In this document: one piece after another, positions 8,650 to 18,759 of the stretch | How positions within the stretch are numbered: the stretch's first letter is position 1 | Layout of the letters: each line of letters starts with the position of its first letter | From: Symbiodinium natans | Lineage: Eukaryota > Sar > Dinophyceae > Suessiales > Symbiodiniaceae | Assembly (NCBI GenBank): GCA_905221605.1 | Contig: CAJNDS010002301.1 | Span: forward strand, 1,964,192-2,028,191 | Reading direction: 5' to 3' | Length of the DNA stretch: 64,000 nucleotides | Position numbers and translations under genes: made by a program | Notes under the pieces: generated by a model | What the model was told of the DNA's origin: nothing | The model's database searches: none | What the model saw: only the letters and a program-made list of their open reading frames with translations

Positions 8650-10740
8650 TAGGGTTTAGGGTTTAGGGTTTAGGGTTTAGGGTTTAGGGTTTAGGGTTTA
8701 GGGTTTAGGGTTTAGGGTTTAGGGTTTAGGGTTTAGGGTTTAGGGTTTAGGGTTTAGGGTTTAGGGCTTAGGGCTTAGGGCTTAGGGCTTAGATGATGGC
8801 AGGCCCGGGTCCAGGCTTTACTGGGGCTCAGGGCTGCTGACATAGGGGGCCTCTTCAACTAGGATGGAAATTCGGGTAGCTATAATCCCCATACTGATCG
8901 TACAAACGGCCTTTTTAAGGGGTGATAGGGAATAATGGCACGTCCTGGATGATTGTAAGGGACTAGTCTTGGCTTGCGGGCGCAAGGCCGCGGAATCCAT
9001 GGGGTGCGCAGACTTGGAGCAGGAAGGATGTTCGGGGGCTTCGGGTCTAATTACCATGGCAGACAGGGTTTAGGGTCTAGGGCTTGGGGACCCTAAACCC
9101 TAGACCCGAAACTGGGGCTCTTGTACCCCAAAGGTTCCGAGGACTCCTTCTATTTTCAGGTTTGTGGGGCCCAACACCTTCTCCGAAAATGCTTTCTGGC
9201 TATTTAGAGGGCCTAAGGGTTACCCTAAGGCTGTAAGGACTCCTTTTTTAAGTTTTATGAACCCAACCGCCTCATTATGGAAGTTTTTTTGCTGCTGCGT
9301 TGAGCCACTGGGTTGGTGTTGAGGGCTTAGGGGGGGGGGGGGGGTTGTTTATTTTTTGTTGCAGGGTTTAGGGCTTAGGGTTGTTTAGGGGGTTGTCGTG
9401 TAGGTTGTGGGGTTTCGCTTCTGGTTCAGGTGAGGGTTTAGGGTTTAGGCTTACGTTTCTTGGACTTTGCTCCCGAGGGCGCGACGCGTCTGCATCAATG
9501 TGGCAACCTGAGTTGAGGTTAGGGCTTCGGGTCTATAGAGTTTACGATTTGGGGTTTAGGTGTTGCGGCTTTAGAATTTGGAGCTTTTAGGTTTAGGGTT
9601 TGGGGGTCGTAAAGGTTCAGAGTTTACGGTTTGAGGTCAGCGCAATTCTACAGCATAGCAGGCTGTCCAACTAGAATAGGATTTGTATTGTACTCATATA
9701 TGCATCACAGGGCAGGTGGTATTTGTTTTGTTCAGACCCAAGATCTAAACCACCCGCCAGCCTTATGTATATGTATATATATATATATATAGTAGTACTC
9801 CAAATTGGGCTCCTTTTTGGGTCCTGCATATAGTACCGCATTCTTATTGTCAGGACCCCATCAGGGACCCTAGTTCAGAGAACTACCCACAACGAGTTTA
9901 AGGTTGAGATGGGGATTTGGAATGTAACGACTTGCAAGCATACTTTGGCAACAAACGGCCTTCAGTTCGTTCAGAATGAACTTCTTCATGCAAGAGGCAC
10001 GAAGTCACCAAGTGCTAGCAGGCTCGGCATTTGGCATTGTATGATTCGCCTTTGGGTTGAGGGTTTAGGCGGCGCCTTTCATCACTTCGCGCAGCCTTCG
10101 AAGGCTTCTAGACAAAGAACTTGCCCGCGAACCATTCAAATCCTAGGCCCGTGGGCCCTCAACCCTAATTCTAACAACACGGGCCAGTGGCCTTTGCTTT
10201 CCTGCAGCGTGTATTCGCAGTAGAGCTCCTGCATGCTGGGTCTTGGTAGGGCCCTTGAGGGCTTTTCGTGCTGCTGGTAGGGGGTCATGGATCAGAGCTC
10301 CTCTTAGTAGGGCTTGTAGGGGTGCATGCAAACTAATGGGGGTGGCTCCTTGGTCGCCCGCCTGGCGGCTTCAGGTATTTGGGCACAAAAGCCCTACTAT
10401 AAAAGGTTTTTGGGGCTTAGGGTTTAGGATTTAGGGTTTAAGGTGTGGGGGCTGGAAAATCAAGGCTTGAGGCGACGGCAGAGGCTTCTTTGGGGAGTCG
10501 AGGTGGACGGCTAACCTTGAGAGTTGTAGATAAACAGTCCTGCCTCTGCTTCAGGCTGAAAACATAAATAAATTAATATATATATATATACATATATTTG
10601 TGTATACATATATAGACATATACTTACATATTCTACTATTTGCTTAAGAATCACCAGAATCTCTCTCTCACTCTTATAAGGAAGACTAATTATATTTACT
10701 TTTTTTGAGGGATTCTTAAGCAAATAGTCAGAGAGCACAT
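8650..10740. other. Telomere-type array and spacer without recognised exons
   Basis: An uninterrupted TTTAGGG array lies at 8,646-8,790. The remainder is G/T-rich spacer with short TTTAGGG pieces, a 16-base G run near 9,330 and (AT)n at 9,768-9,792. A family M6 element (inverted ends TATTTGCTTAAGAA) lies at 10,633-10,729. Frames on both strands are open for up to about 100 codons but none has a convincing splice pair. Confidence 0.55.
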
Positions 10741-10949
10741 CCCCTACAAACCTTGCAACCCCTACACCCTAAACCCTAAGCCCGAAACCCTAAACCCTAG
10801 ACCCTAAACCCTAAACCCTGAAACGCCCTGTAGAACCGCTGCGACTCCTTAAGCCCCTGAAGCCCTCGACCGCGGCCAGGCCGCAGAAGGCCCTAAACCC
10901 TAAACCCTAAACCCTGAACCCTGAACCCTAAACCCTAAACCCTAGCCCG

Positions 10950-11015
10950 GAACCCCTCTTCCCCAGGCTCCTGGGACGGAAGAACATCGGGTACCTGACG
11001 CGGGCTCTCAGGGTG
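10950..11015 (-). CDS. Possible exon, Arg-rich
   Basis: The minus strand reads LRARVRYPMFFRPRSLGKRG with very high third-position GC, between a CCCTAAA block (10,890-10,945) and a TTTAGGG block (11,018 on). No AG|G acceptor is visible at the required place, and the plus strand is also open. Unrecognised. Confidence 0.35.
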
Positions 11016-12070
11016 TAGGGTTTAGGGTTTAGGGTTTAAGGTTTAATTAGGGTTTAGGGTTTAGGGTTTAGGGTTTAGGGGTTAGGGTTTAGGGTTTAGG
11101 GTTTCGAGTGTAGGCTTTAGGGTTTAGGGTGTGCACTCACGGGTTTCGGATGTTTACATTCAGATTCAGCGGCATGTCGGGCCTACTCCATTTACCTTAC
11201 TCGTACAATGAACTTCGGGATTATGCAGGGGTTCTACCACAAATAAGCTTACTTCTCCAATAACTCAGGGAACAAAAAAAAGTAAAACTGTTCTTTTCCC
11301 AAAAAGTTTTGAAGTTCTACTGTATATGCATGAACGGGGGGCATCTTAGAGGCGTAATGGCGTAAGGGCTATCAAGAGGGCTTCAGACTCGGACGGCCCT
11401 TACATTCTTTCAGAGGATCTTGAACCCGGTCCCCAAACCCAGGGATACAACCTTAGCGGTCGTAGGAGTCCCATAAGCTTAGGGTCTGCAGGCTCTGTAG
11501 GTCTTCGGCTTGATTAAGAATCGGGCATACGGCAACCACAACTCCTAAGCCCGCAAGTGTGGTTCCAAGGACTAGCAGCGGGACCATTGTATGGGATCTT
11601 GGGGGTTCTTTAGGGGCCACTTATGGTATATAGGGACTACTATAAGGTGTATACACGGGTGGTATAGGGGAATAAGATTAAGGGTCCCTACTAGGGGTTC
11701 CCTCCTTTCTATCCCTTAGGTGGTAGCTTCGAACTGCCCTCCCGCCCCGAAGACTTGAAGAGCCGCAATCTTCCATTGCCGAGCGCCGGCGACGAAAACC
11801 TGCTAACCCTAAACCCTAATCCCTAAACCCTGAACCCTACCAGCACCCCCCCAACCACCCTAAACCCTAAACCCTAAACCCCAAACCCTAAACCCTTTAC
11901 CCAGAATGGAAGGGTATACAAGCCCCGCCTTTTTGAAAGGGTAGTTGGGGGGCTGCAGAGAAACCCTAAACCCTGCGAAGCCTGCATCGGACTCTAAACT
12001 CCTGAACTTCCCCGACATAATCGCCCTAAACCCTAAACCCTGAACCCTGAACCCTAAACCCTAAACCCTA
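11016..12070. other. Spacer with telomere-type blocks and one ambiguous open island
   Basis: TTTAGGG blocks occur at 11,018-11,125 and CCCTAAA blocks at 11,805-12,070. An open island at 11,725-11,805 can be read in several frames on both strands and cannot be assigned. Nothing else is recognised. Confidence 0.5.
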
Positions 12071-12077
12071 AACCCTC

Positions 12078-12130
12078 AATTTTCCCTCTGCCTCCTTCAC
12101 CTCGCGCTTGCGGAACCGCTGGAACATGGT
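12078..12130 (-). CDS. Short basic exon
   Basis: The acceptor is an unusually good pyrimidine tract, CCCCTCCTTCGCAG, followed by a frame reading MFQRFRKREVKEAEGK with high third-position GC. A donor GAG|GTGAAG would end the exon earlier. The product is unrecognised; the composition suggests a charged helix. Confidence 0.45.
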
Positions 12131-12439
12131 CTGCGAAGGAGGGGCGGTTTAGGGGTACCTTCTTGGGGGTTTAGGGTTTAGGGTTTAGGGCTTAGGGTTT
12201 AGGGTTTAGGGTTTAGGGTTTAGGGGTGCCCTATTGGGGGAACTGAGGGTGTACCTGGGACTCTATCTACCTACAGTGCAGAAGTAACTACCTTTAATTT
12301 GCAAGTATGACCCATAAAACTGCAGGTAAAGATAAAGAGGGTCCCAGGTATCCCTAAACCTAAACCCTAAACCCTAAACACTAAACCCTAAACCCTTAAA
12401 CCCTCTTGGGGAGGCTTCGGGTTCCGCTTTTGATGGGGG

Positions 12440-13340
12440 GTTTGGAACGCGGTGATCCGTTAAAGTCCGCTCCTGACCTGCTTCAGGTGACTGCTCTTTA
12501 GGGTTTAGGGTTTAGGGTTTAGGGTTTAGGGTTTAGGGTTTAGGGTTTAGGGTTTAGGGTTTAGGGTTTAGGGTTTAGGGTTTAGGGTTTAGGGTTTAGG
12601 GTTTAGGGGGTCTCTGGCTGAAACAGGACATAGCGCGACACGTGGTGAGGCAGGGCTTCACGGGCTTGGTGCCTAGGTGCACCAAGCCCAAAACCCAACA
12701 ACCCTGAGAAGCCTCTCGAAGGTTCAGGGTACTTATTAACGACTTAAAGCTGTACTTATAAGTGTACTTATTAACTAATTAAACCTGTACTTATTAACTA
12801 ATTGAAGCTGTACCAAATTAACAAATTAAAACTGTACTTATAAGTGTACTTTACAGCCATATTAGGGCACTTTCATGGCACCTGCAAGCTTTCAGCAACA
12901 GCTGACTTGGAAGGACCCCAGGTAAGCTGTGACCCTGCAGCTCACCAAGCGACCTTCAGACATCCCAAGCCCTGGACCCCAAAAAGCCTACTCTATTATT
13001 TGCTTAAGAACCCCAAAAAGAGTTAAACAAAAAATAATAGTCCCTATATTACCCTGAACAAGGAAGACTATTTTTGACTTTAAACCCTAAACCCTAAACC
13101 CTAGACCCTAAACCCTAGACCCTAAACCCTAAACCCTAAACCCTAAACTTAGCACACGTCTTCCAGAAGCCCGACCCGACGCCCGAAGCTCACGAGGCCT
13201 CATATCACGGAGCGCATCATGCCTCCCTCCCCCCCCCCCCCCCCCCCAGTACCTAAACCCCATCTAAACCCGACGAAACCCTACAATGAAGCCGAAATTG
13301 AACCCATTAGAAAAAAAACAAACTGTAAATGCTGTCCCCT
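12440..13340. repeat. Long TTTAGGG array, M6 remnant and homopolymers
   Basis: About 15 perfect TTTAGGG units lie at 12,500-12,605. 12,720-12,850 holds repeated AACTAATTAAAGCTGTACTTATT-like segments related to family M3. 12,993-13,076 is a decayed M6 element. A C run lies at 13,230-13,247. The island at 13,160-13,225 is open on both strands and is left unassigned. Confidence 0.6.
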
Positions 13341-13383
13341 AAACCCTAAACCCTAAACCCTCTAGCCCCATAAACTCCAGCGC

Positions 13384-13431
13384 CTCGGAACATCCAAGCC
13401 AATCAGTCCAGGGTGTAAGAACGCAGCTGAC
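13384..13431 (-). CDS. TSP1 exon
   Basis: Acceptor CCAAG|GTCAGC, then 16 codons VSCVLTPWTDWLGCSE, then a GC donor after GAG. C-x-L-x-x-W-x-x-W-x-x-C-S is the opening of a TSP1 repeat. The exon is bordered by CCCTAAA on the left and a long TTTAGGG array on the right. It probably belongs to the same gene as the TSP1 exons at 17.6-19.2 kb, further upstream in sense. Confidence 0.7.
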
Positions 13432-13544
13432 CTTGGAGGCTCGGACTTATTCTTGGTTGGTATGGAATGGGGTTTAGGGTTTAGGGTTTAGGGTTTAGGG
13501 TTTAGGGTTTAGGGTTTAGGGTTTAGGGTTTAGGGTTTAGGGTT

Positions 13545-14292
13545 TGTAGATTGGCATAAGCACCAACATGCTCTGAAGCGATACGGCCTACCCTTTTGGG
13601 CGGCTTGAGAGTTTTGTTCCCACCTCACCCCCGTGCATGCAACAGGATTGCGCTGCACACATCGGAAGGAACGCGCCGGTCTTAAGGGAAACCGGCACAG
13701 GACTTTTGCAGAAACGTGATTGAGGAAGCACATAACTTCTACACCCCCCTCTTCAGAGATTACGTTCTGCTGGCATGGCACGTCTGTCTCATGGCCCGGA
13801 GGTGTGAGCCACCTTGCCCCCGTAGTTAGGCGCTCATGAGTTACAGACAACCTTTTTTGCACAGCCACGTTTGTGACTGGTCCGAGCTTTTGACTACTCG
13901 GGCGGCATGTGAGAGTTTACTACCCCCCTCACTTGGGCAAGCGCGTGAGAGTTTACTGCCCCCCTCACTTGGGCAAGCGCGTGAGAGTTTACGGCCCCGC
14001 TCACTTGGGCAAGCGTGTGAGAGTTTACTGCCCCCCCTCACTTGGGCAAGCGGCCTCACAGCTGCATGAAGCGAGCTCATGCGGCTGATAACCTGTAGAT
14101 TGGCATAAGCACCAACATGCTCTGAAGCGATACGGCCTACCCTTTTGGGCGGCTTGAGAGTTTTGTTCCCACCTCACCCCCGTGCATGCAACAGGATTGC
14201 GCTGCACACATCGGAGGGAACGCGCCGGTCTTAAGGGAAACCGGCACAGGACTTTTGCAGAAACGTGATTGAGGAAGCACATAACTTCTACA
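13545..14292 (-). mobile_element. Miniature LTR retroelement (TRIM-like), 748 bp
   Basis: Two direct repeats of 199 bp (13,545-13,743 and 14,094-14,292) differ at one base (13,667 versus 14,216). Each begins TGTAGA and ends TCTACA, the TG...CA termini of LTRs. The internal 350 bp encodes nothing recognisable. On the minus strand GAAGAGGGGGG, a polypurine tract, lies directly before the 3' repeat, and GGTTATCAGCCGC follows the 5' repeat where a tRNA primer site is expected (it lacks the usual initial T). GGGTT flanks both sides as a 5-bp target duplication, although the element sits in TTTAGGG repeats, so chance agreement is possible. Near identity of the repeats suggests recent insertion. Confidence 0.85.
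13900..14060. repeat. About 35-bp tandem repeat inside the TRIM-like element
   Basis: Four imperfect copies of a unit containing GTGAGAGTTTACTGCCCCCC and CTCACTTGGGCAAGCG lie in the internal region between the two LTRs. Confidence 0.8.
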
Positions 14293-16130
14293 GGGTTTAG
14301 GGTCTAGGGTCTAGGGTCTAGGGTTTAGGGTTTAGGGTTTAGGGTTTAGGGTTTAGGGACCCTGGCATCTGGAGCTAGAGGGTTTAGGGTCTAGGGCTTG
14401 GGGTTTGGGGCTTGGGGTTTAAGGGTTTAAGGGTTTATGGTTTAGGGCTTGGCGTTTTGGGGCTTGCGGTTTGGGGTGTTGGGGGTCTGGGGTGCTAGGG
14501 TGAGTGCATTTGGGGTTAGGGTTTGGCGGGTCTAGGGTTTAGGGTTCAGGGGGTACGGTTAGGCTCTTATCATCCTTAAGCCCTCCATGCTTTCAGTGCT
14601 AATCCCTTTCAGTCCTGCTGAGCTAGCTGAGGACCTGGCGACCCAGCCCTTGTTACCCTAAACCCTAACTAAACCCTAATCCCTAACCCCAAACCCCAAA
14701 CCCTAAACCCTAAACCCTAAACCCTAAACCCTAGACCCTCAACTCTCAACCCCTAAACCCTAAACCTTGACCCCCCCTAAAGCCTCTTTTGCTCCTCCTG
14801 TAACCCAGCCCTTGTTCATTGAAATCGGGCTAATGCCCTCAAGAATGAGAGGGAAGAGGGTACCACGAGCAGGGGAGGGGCGCCTTAGATGGCGTTTAGG
14901 GTTTAGGGTGTAGGGTTTTGGGTTTAGGGTTTAGGGTACCACCAGGAAGGGGTCCTAGAATTCTGGAGCCTGCTCTGAGCGAGGTACCGAGTCTGGGCAC
15001 AGTTGGGTGTTGCAAGCCTCAGGACACAAGCCAAGCTGGAAGCTTCGGTTTAGGGTTTAGGGTTTAGGGTTTAGGGTTTAGGGTTTAGGGTTTAGGGTTT
15101 AGGGTCTGGGGTAGACGGTTTTGGGTCTTGGGTGCGCTTGGGGCACACGCGGCTTATAGAGTGTACAGTGAACTAGGATGGCCCTCTAACAGAAATATTC
15201 CAAACATCATCCTCGGAAACCCAAGAAGGGAAAAACAAGAGATTCCTAAACCCCAAATCCTAATCCCTAAACCCTAAACCCCAAACCCTAAACCCTAAAT
15301 CCTAAACCCTAAACCCCAAACCCGAACCTTCGACCTTCGGCTGCCATGCTCATCACCTGGTTAAAAGCTCTGAAGGTGAAGGGCGCGCTCGCGGAATACG
15401 GTCAGGCTGTTACTTCTATTCTTAGTACTGTTCCTATGATTAACCCTAGACCCTAAACCCTAAACCGTAAAACCCTCAACCCACTGCGAGCAGGCAGTCA
15501 CGCATGTCCAGCAATTCTGCAGAAAAGCTCGGCTACCCTTCTAGAGCCCTGAAGAGCGCCCTACCCTCTTCAGCAATGAAATCTCTCCAGAACTGTCCCT
15601 ATGAAGGGCCCTTGTTCAAGAGGTGAATGGGGTATAATAGGGCCTCTAAGAGCGCATGTTTATGAGGTCATAGGGTATAACAGGGCCTTTTCTTAAGAGG
15701 TTCTACCCTAAACCCTAAACCCTAATCGGGTACAATAGCCCATCCCCGATCTGCAGAGTAAGTTTGAAGGCCCCCCTGCCCGTGCTTCGCGAAGCTCTCC
15801 ATCGCAAGTCCTTGCAGGAGCATGCAGGAAACGTGGTTCAAGTTTAAGTCAAGGTTATAGAGGTTTATAGGTTTTCTAGGGTGTAGAGGATTCATGTGGG
15901 CTCATAAAAGTTTATTGGGTTTTGTAGGGCCTTCCTCCCTGTGGTGTGGTTGGCGGGCTCGGGGCAAGGGTTGAAGGGTTAAGGGCGGCGGATACCATGC
16001 ATGGTGGCGGGGGGGGGGGGGGGGGGGGCTGGGCGAACAGAGAACTGGGATGATATATATATATATATATATGTATATATCTATCATTATGTATATACAT
16101 ACATAGAAATTACTAGATATTACTACCACT
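14293..16130. other. Telomere-type blocks and spacer; no exon assigned
   Basis: TTTAGGG-type blocks at 14,293-14,360, 14,895-14,936 and 15,048-15,110; CCCTAAA blocks at 14,655-14,775, 15,245-15,320 and 15,440-15,480. The block at 14,655-14,802 is flanked by exact copies of ACCCAGCCCTTGTT (14,641-14,654 and 14,803-14,816). A G run lies at 16,008-16,028 and (AT)n at 16,050-16,080. Open islands at 14,950-15,050 and 15,330-15,440 are ambiguous as to strand. Confidence 0.55.
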
Positions 16131-16137
16131 ACTCCTA

Positions 16138-16139
16138 CT

Positions 16140-16232
<93 letters not shown>

Positions 16233-16235
16233 GTA
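16138..16235. repeat. (CTA)n microsatellite
   Basis: About 30 units of the trinucleotide CTA/TAC. A similar tract lies at 17,147-17,327, on the other side of the large foldback; both tracts are oriented alike on the plus strand. Confidence 0.95.
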
Positions 16236-16253
16236 CTACTACGGTGCAACCCT

Positions 16254-16420
16254 ATGGTTTGCCCGCGCTTGTTTTTGAAAGGTACATAAAACATGCGCAG
16301 GCGCAGCGTTTCTGGCCTTTGCCGGCCTTTCAACAGTGTTCTTTATTTCGTTTTTTTTCTTCATAAACGACGACCCTCTGCGGGTTTCCCTGCGTTCCGG
16401 ACTTCGCAGAACCCTATGGT
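16254..16420. repeat. Dispersed repeat family M10, copy 1
   Basis: Shares GGTTTGCCCGCGCT, ACATGCGCAGGCGC, CATAAACGACCACCCTCTGCGG and GGGTTCCGGAATT-like segments, in the same order and spacing, with 50,358-50,522 and 51,018-51,176. No coding function is evident. Confidence 0.8.
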
Positions 16421-16609
16421 TTGCCCGCGCGCGCGTCTTACGGTTTGGGCTTTGGAGTGTTTCAGGCACGAGTCCAGCACGAGGGCTTCGGTGTTTTGTC
16501 GTCCTGGGCTTCAAGGAAATAACGCTGCTTTCGGGCGTGGGTTCAGGGTTGAGGCGTAAGACAGTTTACGGTTTGCCCGCGTCTTCTGCTTGTGGGCAAC
16601 GAACAGCCA

Positions 16610-17027
16610 AAGCCTAAACCTTAAACTCCAGAAGTTCTTGGTCCTATTTCATAGCTCAGGATTTCGCAGACGACTCGTCTTGTGGCCACTACACTACTGA
16701 CGCAGTCCCGTGCTTGTTGGGTCGCGCGGCCACAGGTCCGCGGTCTGCAGAGACGCACACGGCCCTGGCATACGGGAAGCGGGGCGCAGACGCTGGCCAC
16801 CTGCTTCGGAGGCAGAAAGAAAGCCTCCTCAGCGAGCTGCCCAGCGTCTGCGCCCCGCTTCCCGTATGCCAGGGCCGTGTCCGTCTCTGCAGACCGCGGA
16901 CCTGTGGCCGCGCGACCCAACAAGCACAGGACTGCGTCAGTAGTGTAGTGGCCACAAGACGAGTCGTCTGCGAAATCCTGAGCTATGAAATAGGACCAAG
17001 AACTTCTGGAGTTTAAGGTTTAGGCTT
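16610..17027. mobile_element. Large foldback (187-bp arms, 44-bp loop)
   Basis: 16,610-16,796 and 16,841-17,027 are reverse complements with only a few mismatches. The arms are GC-rich, unlike the telomere-type DNA nearby, and their outer ends (AGCCTAAACC / GGTTTAGGCT) resemble degenerate telomere repeat. Frames through the arms are open on both strands, as expected of a palindrome, and are not counted as genes. Confidence 0.9.
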
Positions 17028-17146
17028 TGGGCTGTTGGGTGCCACATGGTTCATGCTGACATGCTGCGGCAAGAGCCGACTCAAACATGCTTGTCCAAAC
17101 CCATGCTTGACCACCCTGTGTGTGGGCAAACCACCCGGTTGGGGCG

Positions 17147-17202
<56 letters not shown>

Positions 17203-17252
17203 CTACTCCTACTCCTACTCCTACTCCTGCTACTACTACTACTACTACTACA

Positions 17253-17326
<74 letters not shown>

Positions 17327-17327
17327 G
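17147..17327. repeat. (CTA)n microsatellite with CTCCTA interruption
   Basis: About 60 trinucleotide units; an interior stretch of CTCCTA hexamers lies at 17,200-17,228. Confidence 0.95.
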
Positions 17328-17599
17328 ACACAAGTAGTAAAAGGAGCAGGAGGAGCAGCAACAACCAGCTCCGGTTGGGTGAGAGATGCTTGCGGGCTGG
17401 GGAAGCGGCTTGCCACCGTGCTCCGCGAACGCGTCGATCTTGCGCCTGCGCAGTGATGCGCGATTTAGGGCTTTATAGGGTTTAGGGTTTAGGGTTTAGG
17501 GTCTAGGGTCTAGGGTCTAGGGTTTAGGGCTTAGGGCTTTGGGCCTCAAGGCGTGATGATGGCAAGGGATCGCACGAAAACGCAACAAGTAAATCAAAC

Positions 17600-17653
17600 C
17601 TGCTCCTCAGAAAAGTAAAGCCCTCCGCGACACGCTCCACACTCTTACAACCC
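17600..17653 (-). CDS. TSP1-gene exon
   Basis: Acceptor CACTTCAG|GGG preceded by a C-rich tract, phase 2 entry, then GCKSVERVAEGFTFLRS, ending AG|GTTTG (phase 2). The phase matches the exit of the exon at 18,392-18,451. The cysteine and the G-x-x-x-R-x-R spacing fit the second part of a TSP1 repeat. Confidence 0.55.
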
Positions 17654-18391
17654 CTGAAGTGTGCGTGGGGGGGGGAGGAAACTTTGGGTTGCAGGGAGTC
17701 AGGTAAGAGCCCCTCTGTACCTATAACCATATTAGGGCGCTTAAGGGGATTATAAGTGGGTTAGAAGTACAGTTATAGTTCGTTACTAAGTACCATGAAC
17801 AGCCAAACCACCTGGCATACCCCAGGTTGTGTCTGAACCACTTGGCCGATAACAAGCCTTTGATCCATGACATGAGATATGGAAGAAAGGTTTTGAGGCG
17901 GAGCCTTAAGGTTGGGTGGGGCTTTGGATGTTTTCCCATATACTATAACGGTCCTTAATAGGGATGATAGTACCCCTAGGAGATTCCCTATTTAGGACTG
18001 TGAAAATACGATTTGGGGCTTAAAAGCCTGCACGGAGTCTATATGTTCGACCCCTTGGGGCGGCTTGCATGTCCAGATTCCCAATGGAACTCAAGGGTAG
18101 ACTGCGGGTCTTCTACCCGTTGCTATTCTGGAAGTCGGTTTAGGGTTTGGGCTTAGGGTTGAGTTAATTACTCGACTACACACGTAGGAGCCACCTTTAC
18201 CTTCGTCTAAGGTGCCTGTAGACACAATGGCCCCCGAAAGCTCGTAGAGGCAGGACCGGAGGTGCAGCTCACTCTTGACCCTAAACCCTAAACCCTAAAC
18301 ACTAAACGCTAATGAAACCTTAAACCCTAAACCCTCACAGGGCCAGGCCGCCTCTCTCACTAGCCCCAGAAACTCCTTCGTCGCACCTTAC

Positions 18392-18451
18392 CCCCCACGA
18401 GCCAAAAACTCGCCGAAACCTCTGCAGCCCAACCGTGTCTCTGGGCCTTCC
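18392..18451 (-). CDS. TSP1-gene exon
   Basis: Acceptor ACCCAG|G (phase 2), then EGPETRLGCRGFGEFLARG, ending before GTAAGG, a near-perfect donor. G-P-E-T-R-x-x-C is the typical end of a TSP1 repeat. Exit phase 2 agrees with the next exon at 17,600-17,653. Confidence 0.6.
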
Positions 18452-18674
18452 CTGGGTTTAGGGTCTATGGGGAGCCTCGCAAGATAACGCTGACATCAGC
18501 ATCCTAATCTAGGCCCTAGGGGCATTAATAATTAGAATAGGGTTCTGGGGGTTAGTCTAGTATAAATATAAAGGGACCACAAGGGAATACGATTAGTAAT
18601 TATTCCGACTCCTACATTGTACAGTCTAAAGCCCCAAACCCTAAACCCTAAACCCAACAACCACATGCGCTGAC

Positions 18675-18750
18675 TCGAGCAACGGGAGACTTGGGTCGTG
18701 ACAGCCGGGACTGCGTCCCTTTCTCGCAAGTTTCCGAGCACTCCGTCCAC
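18675..18750 (-). CDS. TSP1 exon
   Basis: Acceptor CTTGAG|GTGG, then WTECSETCEKGTQSRLSR and seven more codons, donor CGA|GTCAGC. W-T-E-C-S-x-T-C-x-x-G-x-Q-x-R is a textbook TSP1 core. Joined to the preceding exon (19,221-19,237) it reads DCQFSEWTECSETCEKG with no break in phase. Confidence 0.82.
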
Positions 18751-18759
18751 CTCAAGCCA

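Noticed and set aside
8646-8790. A chromosome end, given the long TTTAGGG array
   Set aside because: Arrays of both orientations occur about every 0.5-1 kb across the whole window with genes between them, so they are interstitial.
13530-14282. Two near-identical frames (RFPLRPARS, VACTGVRWEQN) read as a duplicated gene
   Set aside because: They lie within the two 199-bp LTR copies, have no neighbouring exons, and are better explained by the retroelement.
16001-16366. Long open frames of Thr, Ser or Tyr runs around 16.1 and 17.2 kb
   Set aside because: They are translations of (CTA)n microsatellites in different frames and strands, not genes.
16621-17016. Open frames of 77-100 codons on both strands at 16.6-17.0 kb
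   Set aside because: The same protein appears on both strands because the sequence is a palindrome; best explained by the foldback.
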